A DNA stretch of 39,719 nucleotides from DATMNI01 sp035570275. Lineage in GTDB: Bacteria > Acidobacteriota > Terriglobia > Bryobacterales > Bryobacteraceae. Every line of letters starts with the position of its first letter. Within the stretch, counting starts at the first letter, position 1. The notes beneath the pieces are model-generated. The model was not told the DNA's origin. It saw only the letters and a program-made list of their open reading frames with translations, and searched no databases. The translations under genes were made by a program, and so were the position numbers. The stretch is taken from positions 1 to 39,719 of the forward strand of contig DATMNI010000029.1 in assembly GCA_035570275.1 (NCBI GenBank), in the 5' to 3' direction. Shown here piece after piece: positions 31,980 to 39,663 of this stretch.

Positions 31980-33481
31980 CGGAGAAATTCGCTCCTTCCG
32001 GCTTGCAGCCATTGGCTGCCGGCGGCAGGCCGCGGTTCCCCTTCTACGAGCCGGTCACCATTCCGCGCCAGCGTGTGCAGTGCGGCGGCCAGGGCGGCCA
32101 CGGCGGTCAGGTCGCCCGGCGGCTGCGGCGGAGCGTGGCGCTCGAAGAACTCGTCGATGAAAGCAGTATGCAGCCGGCCGGCACGGAACTCGGCATCTTC
32201 CAGGATCTGGCGGAAGAAGCCGATGTTGGTGCGAATGCCGCTCACATCATACTCGCTGAGGGCGCGCAGCAGGCGCTCAATGGCGGCTTCGCGGCTGCCG
32301 GCCCAGACGGCCAGTTTGGCCAGCAGCGGATCGTATTCCATGGGCACCACCCAGCCGCCATAGATGCAGCCATCGATGCGGATGCCCGGACCCAGCGGGC
32401 GCGTGAGGCGCGTGATCTTGCCGGGGAAGGGAAGAAAATTGCTGTACGGGTCCTCGGCATAGATGCGGCATTCGATGGCGGAGCCGCGCCAGGCGACCTG
32501 TTCCTGGGTGAACGGCAACGGCGCGCCGGCGGCGATTTCCACCTGCAGGCGTACCAGGTCAAGGCCGGTGGCGAGTTCGGTGATGGGGTGCTCCACCTGG
32601 AGGCGGGTGTTCATCTCCAGGAAGTAAAAGCGGCGCTCCTGGTCCACTAGAAATTCCACGGTCCCGGCGTTGTAGTAGCCAGCGGCGCGGGCGGCGCGGA
32701 GGGCGGCCTGGCCCATCTCGTGGCGCATTTCCGGATGCTGCTGCACCAAGGGCGATGGGCACTCTTCCATCACCTTCTGATGGCGGCGCTGCAGGGAGCA
32801 CTCGCGCTCGCCCAGGTGGACCAGGTTGCCGTGGCGATCGCCCAAAATCTGGATCTCAATGTGGCGCGCCTTCAGGATCAGCCGCTCGACGTAGATTTCG
32901 TCGCTGCCAAATGCCCGGAGGGCTTCGCTGGCGGCGTTGCGAAAGGCCGATTCCAGATCGGGTTCGCGCTCCACCGCGCGCATGCCTTTGCCGCCGCCGC
33001 CAGCCACGGCCTTGAGCAGAACCGGGTAGCCGTGGATGCGTCCGAACTCGCGGGCTTCTTCGAAAGTGATGGCGTGGTCGATGCCCGGAACCACCGGCGC
33101 ACCGGCGGCCATGGCGGTGCGGCGGGCGGCGGTCTTGGAGCCCATCATGCGGATGGATTCGGCGGAAGGGCCGATGAACACGAGCCCGGCGTCTTCGCAG
33201 GCGGCGGCGAATTCGGCATTCTCGCTGAGGAAGCCGTATCCGGGGTGGATGGCGTCGACGCCATGCTTCCGGGCGGCATCGAGGATGCGGTCGGTGCGCA
33301 GATAGCTCTCGGCGGAAGGCGAGGGGCCGATGTGTTCGGCTTCATCCGCCATGCGGACGTGGCGGGAGGTGCGGTCGGCATCCGAGAAGACTGCGACAGA
33401 GCCGATGCCCATTTCGCGCAGGGTTCGCATGACGCGAACCGCAATTTCGCCGCGATTGGCGATCAGAACCTTACGGAACAT
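31976..33481 (-). CDS. Biotin carboxylase (acyl-CoA/acetyl-CoA carboxylase subunit)
   Basis: 501 residues from ATG 33481 (MFRKVLIANRGEIAVRV), the invariant start of the family; the longer upstream frame has no homology. The ATP-grasp loop GGGGKGM, the active-site segment ERECSLQRRHQKV.EE, the ExEMNTRLQVEH block (FLEMNTRLQVEHPITE) and the C-terminal RIYAEDP are all intact. It carboxylates biotin with ATP and bicarbonate. The 3' end overlaps BCCP by four bases. Its longer C-terminus and the BCCP type suggest the propionyl/methylcrotonyl class rather than the housekeeping AccC; the substrate cannot be fixed without the carboxyltransferase, which is not in the window. TACAAT (33490-33495) ends eight bases upstream. 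Confidence 0.95.
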   Translation of the reverse strand: MFRKVLIANRGEIAVRVMRTLREMGIGSVAVFSDADRTSRHVRMADEAEHIGPSPSAESYLRTDRILDAARKHGVDAIHPGYGFLSENAEFAAACEDAGLVFIGPSAESIRMMGSKTAARRTAMAAGAPVVPGIDHAITFEEAREFGRIHGYPVLLKAVAGGGGKGMRAVEREPDLESAFRNAASEALRAFGSDEIYVERLILKARHIEIQILGDRHGNLVHLGERECSLQRRHQKVMEECPSPLVQQHPEMRHEMGQAALRAARAAGYYNAGTVEFLVDQERRFYFLEMNTRLQVEHPITELATGLDLVRLQVEIAAGAPLPFTQEQVAWRGSAIECRIYAEDPYSNFLPFPGKITRLTRPLGPGIRIDGCIYGGWVVPMEYDPLLAKLAVWAGSREAAIERLLRALSEYDVSGIRTNIGFFRQILEDAEFRAGRLHTAFIDEFFERHAPPQPPGDLTAVAALAAALHTLARNGDRLVEGEPRPAAGSQWLQAGRSEFLR

Positions 33482-33489
33482 GAAGGAGG

Positions 33490-33495
33490 ATTGTA
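33490..33495 (-). promoter_or_regulatory. -10 element TACAAT of the biotin carboxylase operon
   Basis: TACAAT on the minus strand, eight bases before the ATG. The intervening bases (CCTCCTTC) are pyrimidine-rich, the opposite of a Shine-Dalgarno, which favours a leaderless transcript. No clear -35 was found. Confidence 0.4.
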
Positions 33496-33563
33496 GCAGG
33501 CGGTAACCAGGCGTTCCTGTCTGTGGCTTGGGCTGTGCTCGATGCCATAATGGAGTGGTCACC

Positions 33564-34133
33564 ATGGCAGTCTTCACCAATCTCTTTTTCGAGGAGCGCG
33601 TGGAGCAACTGTTCGACCTGGCCGGACTCGTGGAACGGATCTTTTCTTCCGCCGGGCTGGAGTATCGGCTCATCGGAGGTCTGGCGGCCTATCTCTACGT
33701 CGAGGAGGTGGAGCCGGACGCCGGACGCCTGACCAAAGACATCGATATAGCAGTGCGCCGCGACGACCTGGAGAGGATCGCCAAAGCCGCCGGGCCATTC
33801 GGCCTTCGACACCGCCATGTGGCGGGAGTAGACATGCTCATACAGACCGATCAACCATCGGCCCGGCGGGCGATCCATCTGGTTTTCACCGGCGAAAAGG
33901 TTGGGCCGGAGTATCCTGAGTCAACGCCGGAATTAGGGCCCTATCGGCAAGTCAGAGGACTTCGGCTGATCCCGCTGCCGGACCTGGTCCGCATGAAACT
34001 GACCAGCTTCCGGGCCAAAGACGAAGCGCATCTCAAGGACCTGGACGAGGCCGGGGGCATTACGCCGGAGGTTGAGGCCGGCCTGTCGCCGATGCTGGCG
34101 GAGCGATTGGCCCAGGTTCGCGCACGCGGTTAA
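33564..34133 (+). CDS. Nucleotidyltransferase-fold protein (AbiEii/DUF6036-like)
   Basis: 189 residues from ATG 33564, supported by GGAGTGG six bases upstream. YRLIGGLAAYLYV (Gly38-Gly39) followed by RLTKDIDIAV (Asp59, Asp61) is the GG...DxD signature of the minimal nucleotidyltransferase fold found in AbiEii-type toxins and MNT-like enzymes. The later LPDLVRMKLTSFRAKDEAHLKDLDE is the conserved helical region that ends these proteins. No AbiEi-type antitoxin gene is adjacent, so a toxin-antitoxin role is not supported here. It lies between the divergent biotin carboxylase and imuA. Confidence 0.8.
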   Translation: MAVFTNLFFEERVEQLFDLAGLVERIFSSAGLEYRLIGGLAAYLYVEEVEPDAGRLTKDIDIAVRRDDLERIAKAAGPFGLRHRHVAGVDMLIQTDQPSARRAIHLVFTGEKVGPEYPESTPELGPYRQVRGLRLIPLPDLVRMKLTSFRAKDEAHLKDLDEAGGITPEVEAGLSPMLAERLAQVRARG

Positions 34134-34191
34134 CTCTTTCACGCCGGATGCTGGTTCAGCCGATCACGTTTCCAGCCGGGTCGCGGAACCT

Positions 34192-34227
34192 ATCCGGCAT
34201 AAATCCGGCATATCCGGCATCCGGCCA
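34192..34227 (+). repeat. Tandem ATCCGGCAT repeat upstream of the imuA promoter
   Basis: ATCCGGCAT occurs at 34192, 34204 and 34213, with a partial copy at 34220, ending two bases before the TTGACA box. It may be a protein-binding array or slippage product. Confidence 0.65.
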
Positions 34228-34228
34228 T

Positions 34229-34258
34229 TGACAGCGCCCCGCCTTTTCCTGTAAAAAT
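34229..34258 (+). promoter_or_regulatory. Promoter of the imuA-imuB-dnaE2 cassette
   Basis: TTGACA (34229-34234), 18 bases, TAAAAA (34253-34258). Downstream, GGCGAAT is directly repeated at 34267 and 34278, just before the imuA ATG, an arrangement that could bind a repressor. The cassette is usually SOS-controlled; no classical LexA box (CTG-N10-CAG or GAAC-N4-GTTC) was seen. Confidence 0.45.
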
Positions 34259-34286
34259 AGAGTGCAGGCGAATAAAAGGCGAATGC

Positions 34287-35000
34287 ATGGCGGCGGCTGT
34301 CCTCAAAAAACAATACGAATCGGTGCTGGGCGGCCACCTGGATTGGCAAACGCGGCCGGAGCCGGAACGGGTGCGGAGCGGAGTCGCGGAAGTGGATGCC
34401 GCGACGGGCGGATTGCCGCGCGGGTGCCTGACCGAAATTTATGGGCCGGCTTCCTCGGGGCGCACCAGCCTGTTGCTGGCAATTCTGGCCTCGGCTACGG
34501 CGCGGGAGGAGGTTTGCGCGCTGGTGGATGCGGATGATGCGTTCGACCCGGTATCGGCGGCCGAATCCGGAGTGTGCCTGGCGCGATTGCTGTGGGTGCG
34601 GTGCGGCGGCGGGTGCGCCGGCGGGTGTCACAACCGGGCCGAGCAGGCGCTCAAGGCAGCCGACCTATTGATTCAGGGCGGCGGGTTCGGCGTGGTGGCG
34701 ATGGATCTGGGAGATACGCCCGTGGAAAGCGCGCGGCGCATCTCGCTGACGTCGTGGTTCCGGCTGCGCCGCGCGGTGGAGCATACGCCGGCAGTGCTGG
34801 TGACGGTGGGGCGGCAATCGTACGCCAGGACATGCGCGTCGCTGATGCTGGAGTGCCGCCGGGAACGGGAAACGTGGTCCGGGGCACGGGGGGTGTCGCG
34901 GCTTCTGCGCGGCATGGCGGTGCGGGCGGCATCCGTGCGCGCCAATTCAACCAATCGGAGCAAGGCATGTTCGCCTGTCTTCACGGCAACGGCAATCTGA
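34287..35000 (+). CDS. imuA: ImuA, RecA-like translesion-synthesis accessory protein
   Basis: 237 residues. The RecA-like core starts with SGVAEVDAATGGLPRGCLTEIYGPASSGRTSLL; the Walker A at 53-61 is GPASSGRTS, with Arg59 where ATPases have Lys. The DADDAFDPVSAAESG block is the RecA/ImuA strand 2 region and VVAMDLGD resembles Walker B. ImuA proteins support the ImuB-DnaE2 mutasome, possibly by displacing RecA. The last 10 to 15 residues overlap the imuB start (34 bases), implying coupled translation. The K-to-R change suggests ATP binding without hydrolysis, or none. Confidence 0.85.
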   Translation: MAAAVLKKQYESVLGGHLDWQTRPEPERVRSGVAEVDAATGGLPRGCLTEIYGPASSGRTSLLLAILASATAREEVCALVDADDAFDPVSAAESGVCLARLLWVRCGGGCAGGCHNRAEQALKAADLLIQGGGFGVVAMDLGDTPVESARRISLTSWFRLRRAVEHTPAVLVTVGRQSYARTCASLMLECRRERETWSGARGVSRLLRGMAVRAASVRANSTNRSKACSPVFTATAI

Positions 35001-36226
35001 CCGCGCTGGCCTCGGAGTTTTCGCCGGTGGTGGAGCAGACCGCGGCGGACACCGTGACGCTGGACGCTTCGGGCCTGGAGCGCCTGTTCGGTTTTCCGCA
35101 GGATGTGGCGGCGGCGATATCGCGGCGGGCGGCTGAAATGGGAGTGAAGGCCAATATCGCGCTGGCCTCCAATCCCGATGCCGCCATTTGCGCGGCGCGG
35201 GGATTCGCGGGCGTCAGCATCATCCCCTATGGCGACGAGGCGAAGTATCTCGGCACGCTGCCGCTGAGCCTGCTGGGGTGTCAGGAAAGCCTGCTGGAAA
35301 CGCTGGAAAGGTGGGGCATCCGGCGGCTGCGGGATCTGGCGGCGCTGCCGCCGCTGGGGATTGCGGAGCGGCTGGGGCCGGAAGGGCTGCGGTTGCGCGA
35401 ACTGGCGCGCGGGGAGGCCGGGCGCAAGCTGGTACCGCTCGACTTGCCGCTCCATTTCGAAGACGAGATTGAGCTGGAATATCCCGTGGAATTGCTGGAG
35501 CCTCTGGCGTTTTTGCTGGCGCGGCTGGTGAACGGCCTGGCCACGCGCCTGGCCACGCGCGCGCTGGCCACCGACGAACTGCGGCTGCGGCTAACGCTGG
35601 AAAACCGGGCGCTCGACCAACGCACGCTACGGCTGCCGGTGCCTACGCTCGATACCAAAGCCTTTCTGAAATTGCTGCAGTTGGATCTGGAGGCGCATCC
35701 GCCGCGGGAGCCCATCGTGCATGTGTGGATGGGGATGAATCCGGTGAAACCGCGGGCGGCGCAGACCGGGCTGTTTGTGCTGGCGGCGCCGGAGCCGGTG
35801 AAGCTCTCACTGACGCTGGCGCGCATCCGGGCGATTGTGGGAGAAGGACGCGTGGGGTCGCCGGAGTTGGTGGATACGCATCGGCCAGGCGCGTTCCGGA
35901 TGGAAAATCCGCTTGCTTACGCGCGCGGCTCTGTGCGGGGTACTCGCGCTTTGGCGAGCGAGGGAGTGGTGGTGCTGGCCTTGCGCATATTTCGTCCGCC
36001 GCGGGTGGCGCGAGTGGCGCTGGCTTCCGGGCAGCCGAGCTTCCTGGCGGCCGAGGGCATTCGCGGCAAGGTGCTGGAGTATGCCGGTCCGTGGCGCAGT
36101 TCGGGCGACTGGTGGACCGCCGATTCCTGGTCGCGCGACGAGTGGGACATCGCGCTTTCCGACGGCGCGCTCTACCGGATTTTTTGCGAGAAGCACGGCT
36201 GGTTCGTGGAGGGCAGTTATGACTGA
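34967..36226 (+). CDS. imuB: ImuB, Y-family polymerase-like mutasome protein
   Basis: 419 residues from ATG 34967 (MFACLHGNGNLTALASEFSPVVEQTAADTVTLDASGLERLFG), the family's usual opening; frames extending upstream run through imuA. The finger, thumb and little-finger regions of a Y-family enzyme are recognisable (ALASNPDAAICAARG, LERWGIRRLRDLAALPP, ELLEPLAFLLARLVNGL), but the catalytic carboxylates are absent, as expected for ImuB, which serves as an adaptor between beta clamp and DnaE2. Residues 314-334 (ENPLAYARGSVRGTRALASE) interrupt the conserved stretch between GSPELVDTHRPGAFRM and LRIFRPPRVARV; this looks like an in-frame repeat insertion. Confidence 0.88.
   Translation: MFACLHGNGNLTALASEFSPVVEQTAADTVTLDASGLERLFGFPQDVAAAISRRAAEMGVKANIALASNPDAAICAARGFAGVSIIPYGDEAKYLGTLPLSLLGCQESLLETLERWGIRRLRDLAALPPLGIAERLGPEGLRLRELARGEAGRKLVPLDLPLHFEDEIELEYPVELLEPLAFLLARLVNGLATRLATRALATDELRLRLTLENRALDQRTLRLPVPTLDTKAFLKLLQLDLEAHPPREPIVHVWMGMNPVKPRAAQTGLFVLAAPEPVKLSLTLARIRAIVGEGRVGSPELVDTHRPGAFRMENPLAYARGSVRGTRALASEGVVVLALRIFRPPRVARVALASGQPSFLAAEGIRGKVLEYAGPWRSSGDWWTADSWSRDEWDIALSDGALYRIFCEKHGWFVEGSYD
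35906..35966 (+). repeat. In-frame repeat-like insertion inside imuB
   Basis: The bases encoding NPLAYARGSVRGTRALASEG end in an internal hairpin CTCGC-gctttg-GCGAG (about 35943-35958). The peptide NPLAYARGSV recurs in many unrelated acidobacterial proteins to my recollection, consistent with a dispersed element that can sit inside genes. Confidence 0.45.
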
Positions 36227-36244
36227 AGGGACGGGGATGCGGCT

Positions 36245-36377
36245 TGTGGGGCAGGTTGTTTAACCTGGAGCGGATTGCTAATCCGCCTGCCGCTAGCCCC
36301 CACGAGCACCTCGGGGCGCGCTCTGGACGTCGGCAGGCGGATTGCCAATCCGCCGCAGATTGCCAATCTGCCCCACA
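36245..36377. repeat. Dispersed hairpin repeat, copy D (complete inverted pair) between imuB and dnaE2
   Basis: TGTGGGGCAG (36245-36254) and CTGCCCCACA (36368-36377) are the exact inverted ends of a 133-bp element. The left half has CAGGTT-gttt-AACCTG and GCGGATT-GCT-AATCCGC; the right half has GGCGGATT-GCC-AATCCGCC and CAGATT-GCC-AATCTG. About 40 bases separate the halves. It fills most of the 170-base gap between imuB and dnaE2. Confidence 0.88.
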
Positions 36378-36396
36378 AAAGGCTCTGAGGTGAGGT

Positions 36397-39300
36397 GTGA
36401 CCACTTACGTCGAACTGCACGCGCGGTCGGGCTTCAGCTTCCTGGAAGGCGCCTGCGTCCCCGAGGAACTGGCGGGAGCCTGCGCGGAATTCGGTATGCC
36501 AGCCATGGCCATCATGGACCGCAACGGTGTCTACGGCGCGCCGCGGTTTCACATGGCGGCGAAGAAGGCCGGGGTGCGGGCGCACATTGGCTCCGAAATC
36601 ACCTGCACCAACGGCGTCTGCTATCCGCTGCTGGTGGAAACGCGCGAAGGCTACCGGAACCTGTGCCGCCTGGTGACTCGCATGAAGCTGCGCGCTAAGA
36701 AGGGCGAGGGCGCGGCCACCCTGGACGAACTGGCGGAATTTTCCAAGGGCCTCCTCTGCCTCACGCGCCATCCCGATGAGCGGCTGCTCAATATCTTCGG
36801 CCGGCATAATGTCTATGCCGAATTGCAGCGCCATTATCATCGCGAAGAAGAAGCACGCAATCAGGCGATTGTGGAGCGGGCGCGGGGGCTCGGCATTCCG
36901 CTGGCGGCCACCAATGGCGTAGCCTACGCGAGACAGGAACAGCGCGAACTGCTGGACGTCTTCACCTGCGTGCGCAACAAAGTAACGCTGGCCACCGCCG
37001 GCAAGCTGCTGGAGCGCAATTCCGAGCGGCACGTCAAAAGGCCCGTGGAGATGGCGCGCCTGTTCGCCGACCTGCCGGAGGCCCTCGCCAACACCCTGGA
37101 GATTTCCGCGCGCCTGCAGTTCACGCTGGCCGATCTGGGCTACGAATTTCCGCGCTACCCCGTGCCGGAAGGCGAAACCATGATGAGCTTTCTGCGCAAG
37201 CGCGTGGATGAGGGGGCGCACCGCCGCTATCAGCCCTATCACGACCGCGCGCGGCGGCAGATTGAGCGCGAGCTGGCGCTCATCGAAAAGCTCAAGCTTC
37301 CGGGATACTTTCTGATCGTGTGGGACATCGTGCGCTTCTGCCAGGAGCACGATATTCTGGCGCAGGGGCGCGGCTCCGCGGCCAACAGCGCGGTCTGCTA
37401 TGCGCTGGAGATCACCGCCGTCGACCCCGTGGGCATGGACCTGCTGTTCGAACGCTTTCTATCCGAGGAGCGCGGCGAGTGGCCCGACATCGATATCGAC
37501 CTGCCCAGCGGCGACAAGCGCGAGCAGGCCATCCAGTACGTCTACCAGCGCTTCGGCAAGCTGGGAGCCGCTATGACGGCGAACGTCATCACCTATCGCG
37601 GGCGCTCGGCCGCGCGCGAAGTGGGCAAGGCGCTGGGGTTCGAAATCACCTCGGTGGAACGGCTCTCCGGGCTGGTGCGCACCTGGGAATGGAAGGACCC
37701 CAAAGACACCACCGCGCGCCAGTTTCGCGAAGCGGGCTTCGACCTGGAGCATCCGCGCGTGCGCAAGTTTTTCGAACTCTACCGCATGGCGCAGGACCTG
37801 CCGCGCCACCTGGGCCAGCATTCCGGCGGCATGGTGATCTGCCAGGAACAACTGGATTCCGTGGTGCCGCTGGAGCCGGCCACCATGCCCGGCCGCGTGG
37901 TGGTGCAGTGGGACAAAGAAGACTGCGCCGACATGGGGATCATCAAGGTGGACCTGCTGGGCCTGGGCATGATGGCGGTGCTGGAAGAAACTATCAAACT
38001 GATTCCCGAAGTGTACGGCGAGCAGGTTGACCTGGCGCACTTGCCGCCGGACGACCCCGCGGTGTTCGAGGCGCTGCAAAAGGCCGACACCATCGGCATG
38101 TTCCAGGTGGAAAGCCGCGCGCAGATGTCGTCGCTGCCGCGCATGAAGCCGATGCGGTTTTACGACATTGTGGTGCAGGTGGCGCTGATCCGGCCAGGGC
38201 CGATCGTCGGCAAAATGGTGCACCCGTATCTGAACCGGCGGCAGGGCAGGGAGCGGCCGGATTGCCTGCACCCGTCGCTGGAGCCGGTGTTGCAGCGCAC
38301 GCTGGGGGTGCCGCTGTTCCAGGAGCAGTTGCTGAAGATGGCGATGATCGCGGCCGGGTTCACGGGCGGCGAGGCGGAGGAGTTGCGGCGCGCCATGGGC
38401 TTCAAACGGTCGGAGAAACGCATGTCCGATATCGAAGTGCGGCTGCGCGCCGGCATGGAGCGGAACGGCATCACGGGTACGCCGCAGGATACCATCGTGC
38501 ACTCCATCACGTCGTTCGCGCTGTACGGGTTTCCGGAATCGCACGCCGCCAGTTTCGCGTTGATCGCGTATGCCAGCGCGTATCTGAAGTGCCATTATCT
38601 GGCGGCCTTCACCTGCGCCATGTTGAACAACCAGCCGATGGGTTTTTATGCGCCGGCGGTTCTGGTCAAAGACGCGCAGCGGCACGGGTTGCGAGTGTTG
38701 CCGGTGGATGTGGTGTGCTCGGAGTGGGAGTGCCGGGTAGAAGAACAGGGGCCGGGGGCCAGGGGCCGGGGGCCGGGGGGTGCGGCTCTGCGTCTCGGAC
38801 TGCGATATGCCCGGGGACTGCGGGAGCAGTCGGCACGCGCCATTTTACGCGCTCGGGCGGCGCGGCCATTCAGCAGCATCGACGACCTGGCGGTCCGCGT
38901 CCCGGCATTGCGCAAGGATGAGATCAACCGGCTGGCGGAAATCGGCGCGCTGAATTCACTGGAGCGGGGCGCCCCCCAGAAACATCGCCGCGACGCGCTG
39001 TGGCAGGCGCAGCGCGCCATTCTGCCGGTGGGCCCGCTGCTGGAGGAGTTGGAAGAGACCGGCGCGCCTTCGCCGCTCAGCCCCATGAACACGGAGGAGC
39101 GCCTGTGGGCCGATTACCGCGGCACGGGCCTCACCGTGGGCAAGCACCCGATGGCCTACCGCCGCGCGGAAATGCAGGGGTTAGGGGTGGTACCCGCCAT
39201 GCACCTGGCGCGCATTCCGAATGGCCGCCTGGTACGAATTGCCGGGGCGGTGATTGTACGGCAGCGCCCGGGCACGGCCAAGGGTTTCGTCTTTCTGAGC

Positions 39301-39498
39301 ATGGAGGATGAAACCGGCATCATGAACGCGATTGTCACGCCCGATACATTCGACCGCTACAAGTTCGAAGTGCTGGGCGAGAGGTTCCTGATTATCGACG
39401 GCGCGCTGCAAAATCAGGACGGGGTGGTTTCGGTGAAGGCCGAGCACATCGAAGCGCTGCGCGCCGGCGCGGCGGCGAGTTCGCACAACTTTCACTGA
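36397..39498 (+). CDS. dnaE2: Error-prone DNA polymerase III alpha subunit DnaE2 (ImuC)
   Basis: 1033 residues from a GTG start, preceded by AGGTGAGG. The PHP domain opens with TYVELHARSGFSFLEGA. The polymerase palm has the catalytic triad block PDIDIDL (Asp364, Asp366, Asp368) and the GRGSAANS loop; the OB-fold follows near KGFVFLSMEDETGIMNAIV. Length fits DnaE2, shorter than replicative DnaE1, and a clamp-binding C-terminus is lacking. It performs mutagenic bypass with ImuA and ImuB. A low-complexity stretch GPGARGRGPGG (785-795) is coded by G-runs with quadruplex potential. Hairpin repeat copy D separates it from imuB and may weaken co-transcription. Confidence 0.95.
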   Translation: MTTYVELHARSGFSFLEGACVPEELAGACAEFGMPAMAIMDRNGVYGAPRFHMAAKKAGVRAHIGSEITCTNGVCYPLLVETREGYRNLCRLVTRMKLRAKKGEGAATLDELAEFSKGLLCLTRHPDERLLNIFGRHNVYAELQRHYHREEEARNQAIVERARGLGIPLAATNGVAYARQEQRELLDVFTCVRNKVTLATAGKLLERNSERHVKRPVEMARLFADLPEALANTLEISARLQFTLADLGYEFPRYPVPEGETMMSFLRKRVDEGAHRRYQPYHDRARRQIERELALIEKLKLPGYFLIVWDIVRFCQEHDILAQGRGSAANSAVCYALEITAVDPVGMDLLFERFLSEERGEWPDIDIDLPSGDKREQAIQYVYQRFGKLGAAMTANVITYRGRSAAREVGKALGFEITSVERLSGLVRTWEWKDPKDTTARQFREAGFDLEHPRVRKFFELYRMAQDLPRHLGQHSGGMVICQEQLDSVVPLEPATMPGRVVVQWDKEDCADMGIIKVDLLGLGMMAVLEETIKLIPEVYGEQVDLAHLPPDDPAVFEALQKADTIGMFQVESRAQMSSLPRMKPMRFYDIVVQVALIRPGPIVGKMVHPYLNRRQGRERPDCLHPSLEPVLQRTLGVPLFQEQLLKMAMIAAGFTGGEAEELRRAMGFKRSEKRMSDIEVRLRAGMERNGITGTPQDTIVHSITSFALYGFPESHAASFALIAYASAYLKCHYLAAFTCAMLNNQPMGFYAPAVLVKDAQRHGLRVLPVDVVCSEWECRVEEQGPGARGRGPGGAALRLGLRYARGLREQSARAILRARAARPFSSIDDLAVRVPALRKDEINRLAEIGALNSLERGAPQKHRRDALWQAQRAILPVGPLLEELEETGAPSPLSPMNTEERLWADYRGTGLTVGKHPMAYRRAEMQGLGVVPAMHLARIPNGRLVRIAGAVIVRQRPGTAKGFVFLSMEDETGIMNAIVTPDTFDRYKFEVLGERFLIIDGALQNQDGVVSVKAEHIEALRAGAAASSHNFH
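38748..38780 (+). repeat. G-rich tract with quadruplex potential inside dnaE2
   Basis: Five runs of four to six G separated by CC or CCA on the coding strand, written in frame. It lies in the linker before the conserved ALRLGLRYARGLRE. Confidence 0.75.
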
Positions 39499-39564
39499 AC
39501 TTTCCCCAGCATTGGCAGACATCGAAGAGGTACAATCGGCTAAGCAGTCAAACGCCAGGAAGAT

Positions 39565-39663
39565 TTGGAGGCTGCTTTTCAGATATTGACGCGCTACAAG
39601 GTCACTAAGCGCCAGGTAAGTACTCTTATGGCCGAGGCAAACCCAGAGAAGGCCCGACTCTGA
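39565..39663 (+). CDS. Possible small ORF after dnaE2
   Basis: A 32-codon frame from TTG 39565 to TGA 39663 (LEAAFQILTRYKVTKRQVSTLM...), preceded by AGGAAG and by a TACAAT hexamer at 39531-39536. It has no similarity that I recognise and the composition is only mildly gene-like. The rest of 39499-39719 shows nothing else. Confidence 0.2.
   Translation: MEAAFQILTRYKVTKRQVSTLMAEANPEKARL

Noticed and set aside
33564..34133. Toxin-antitoxin system (AbiE type)
   Set aside because: Only the nucleotidyltransferase-like gene is present; no AbiEi partner or other small gene overlaps it.
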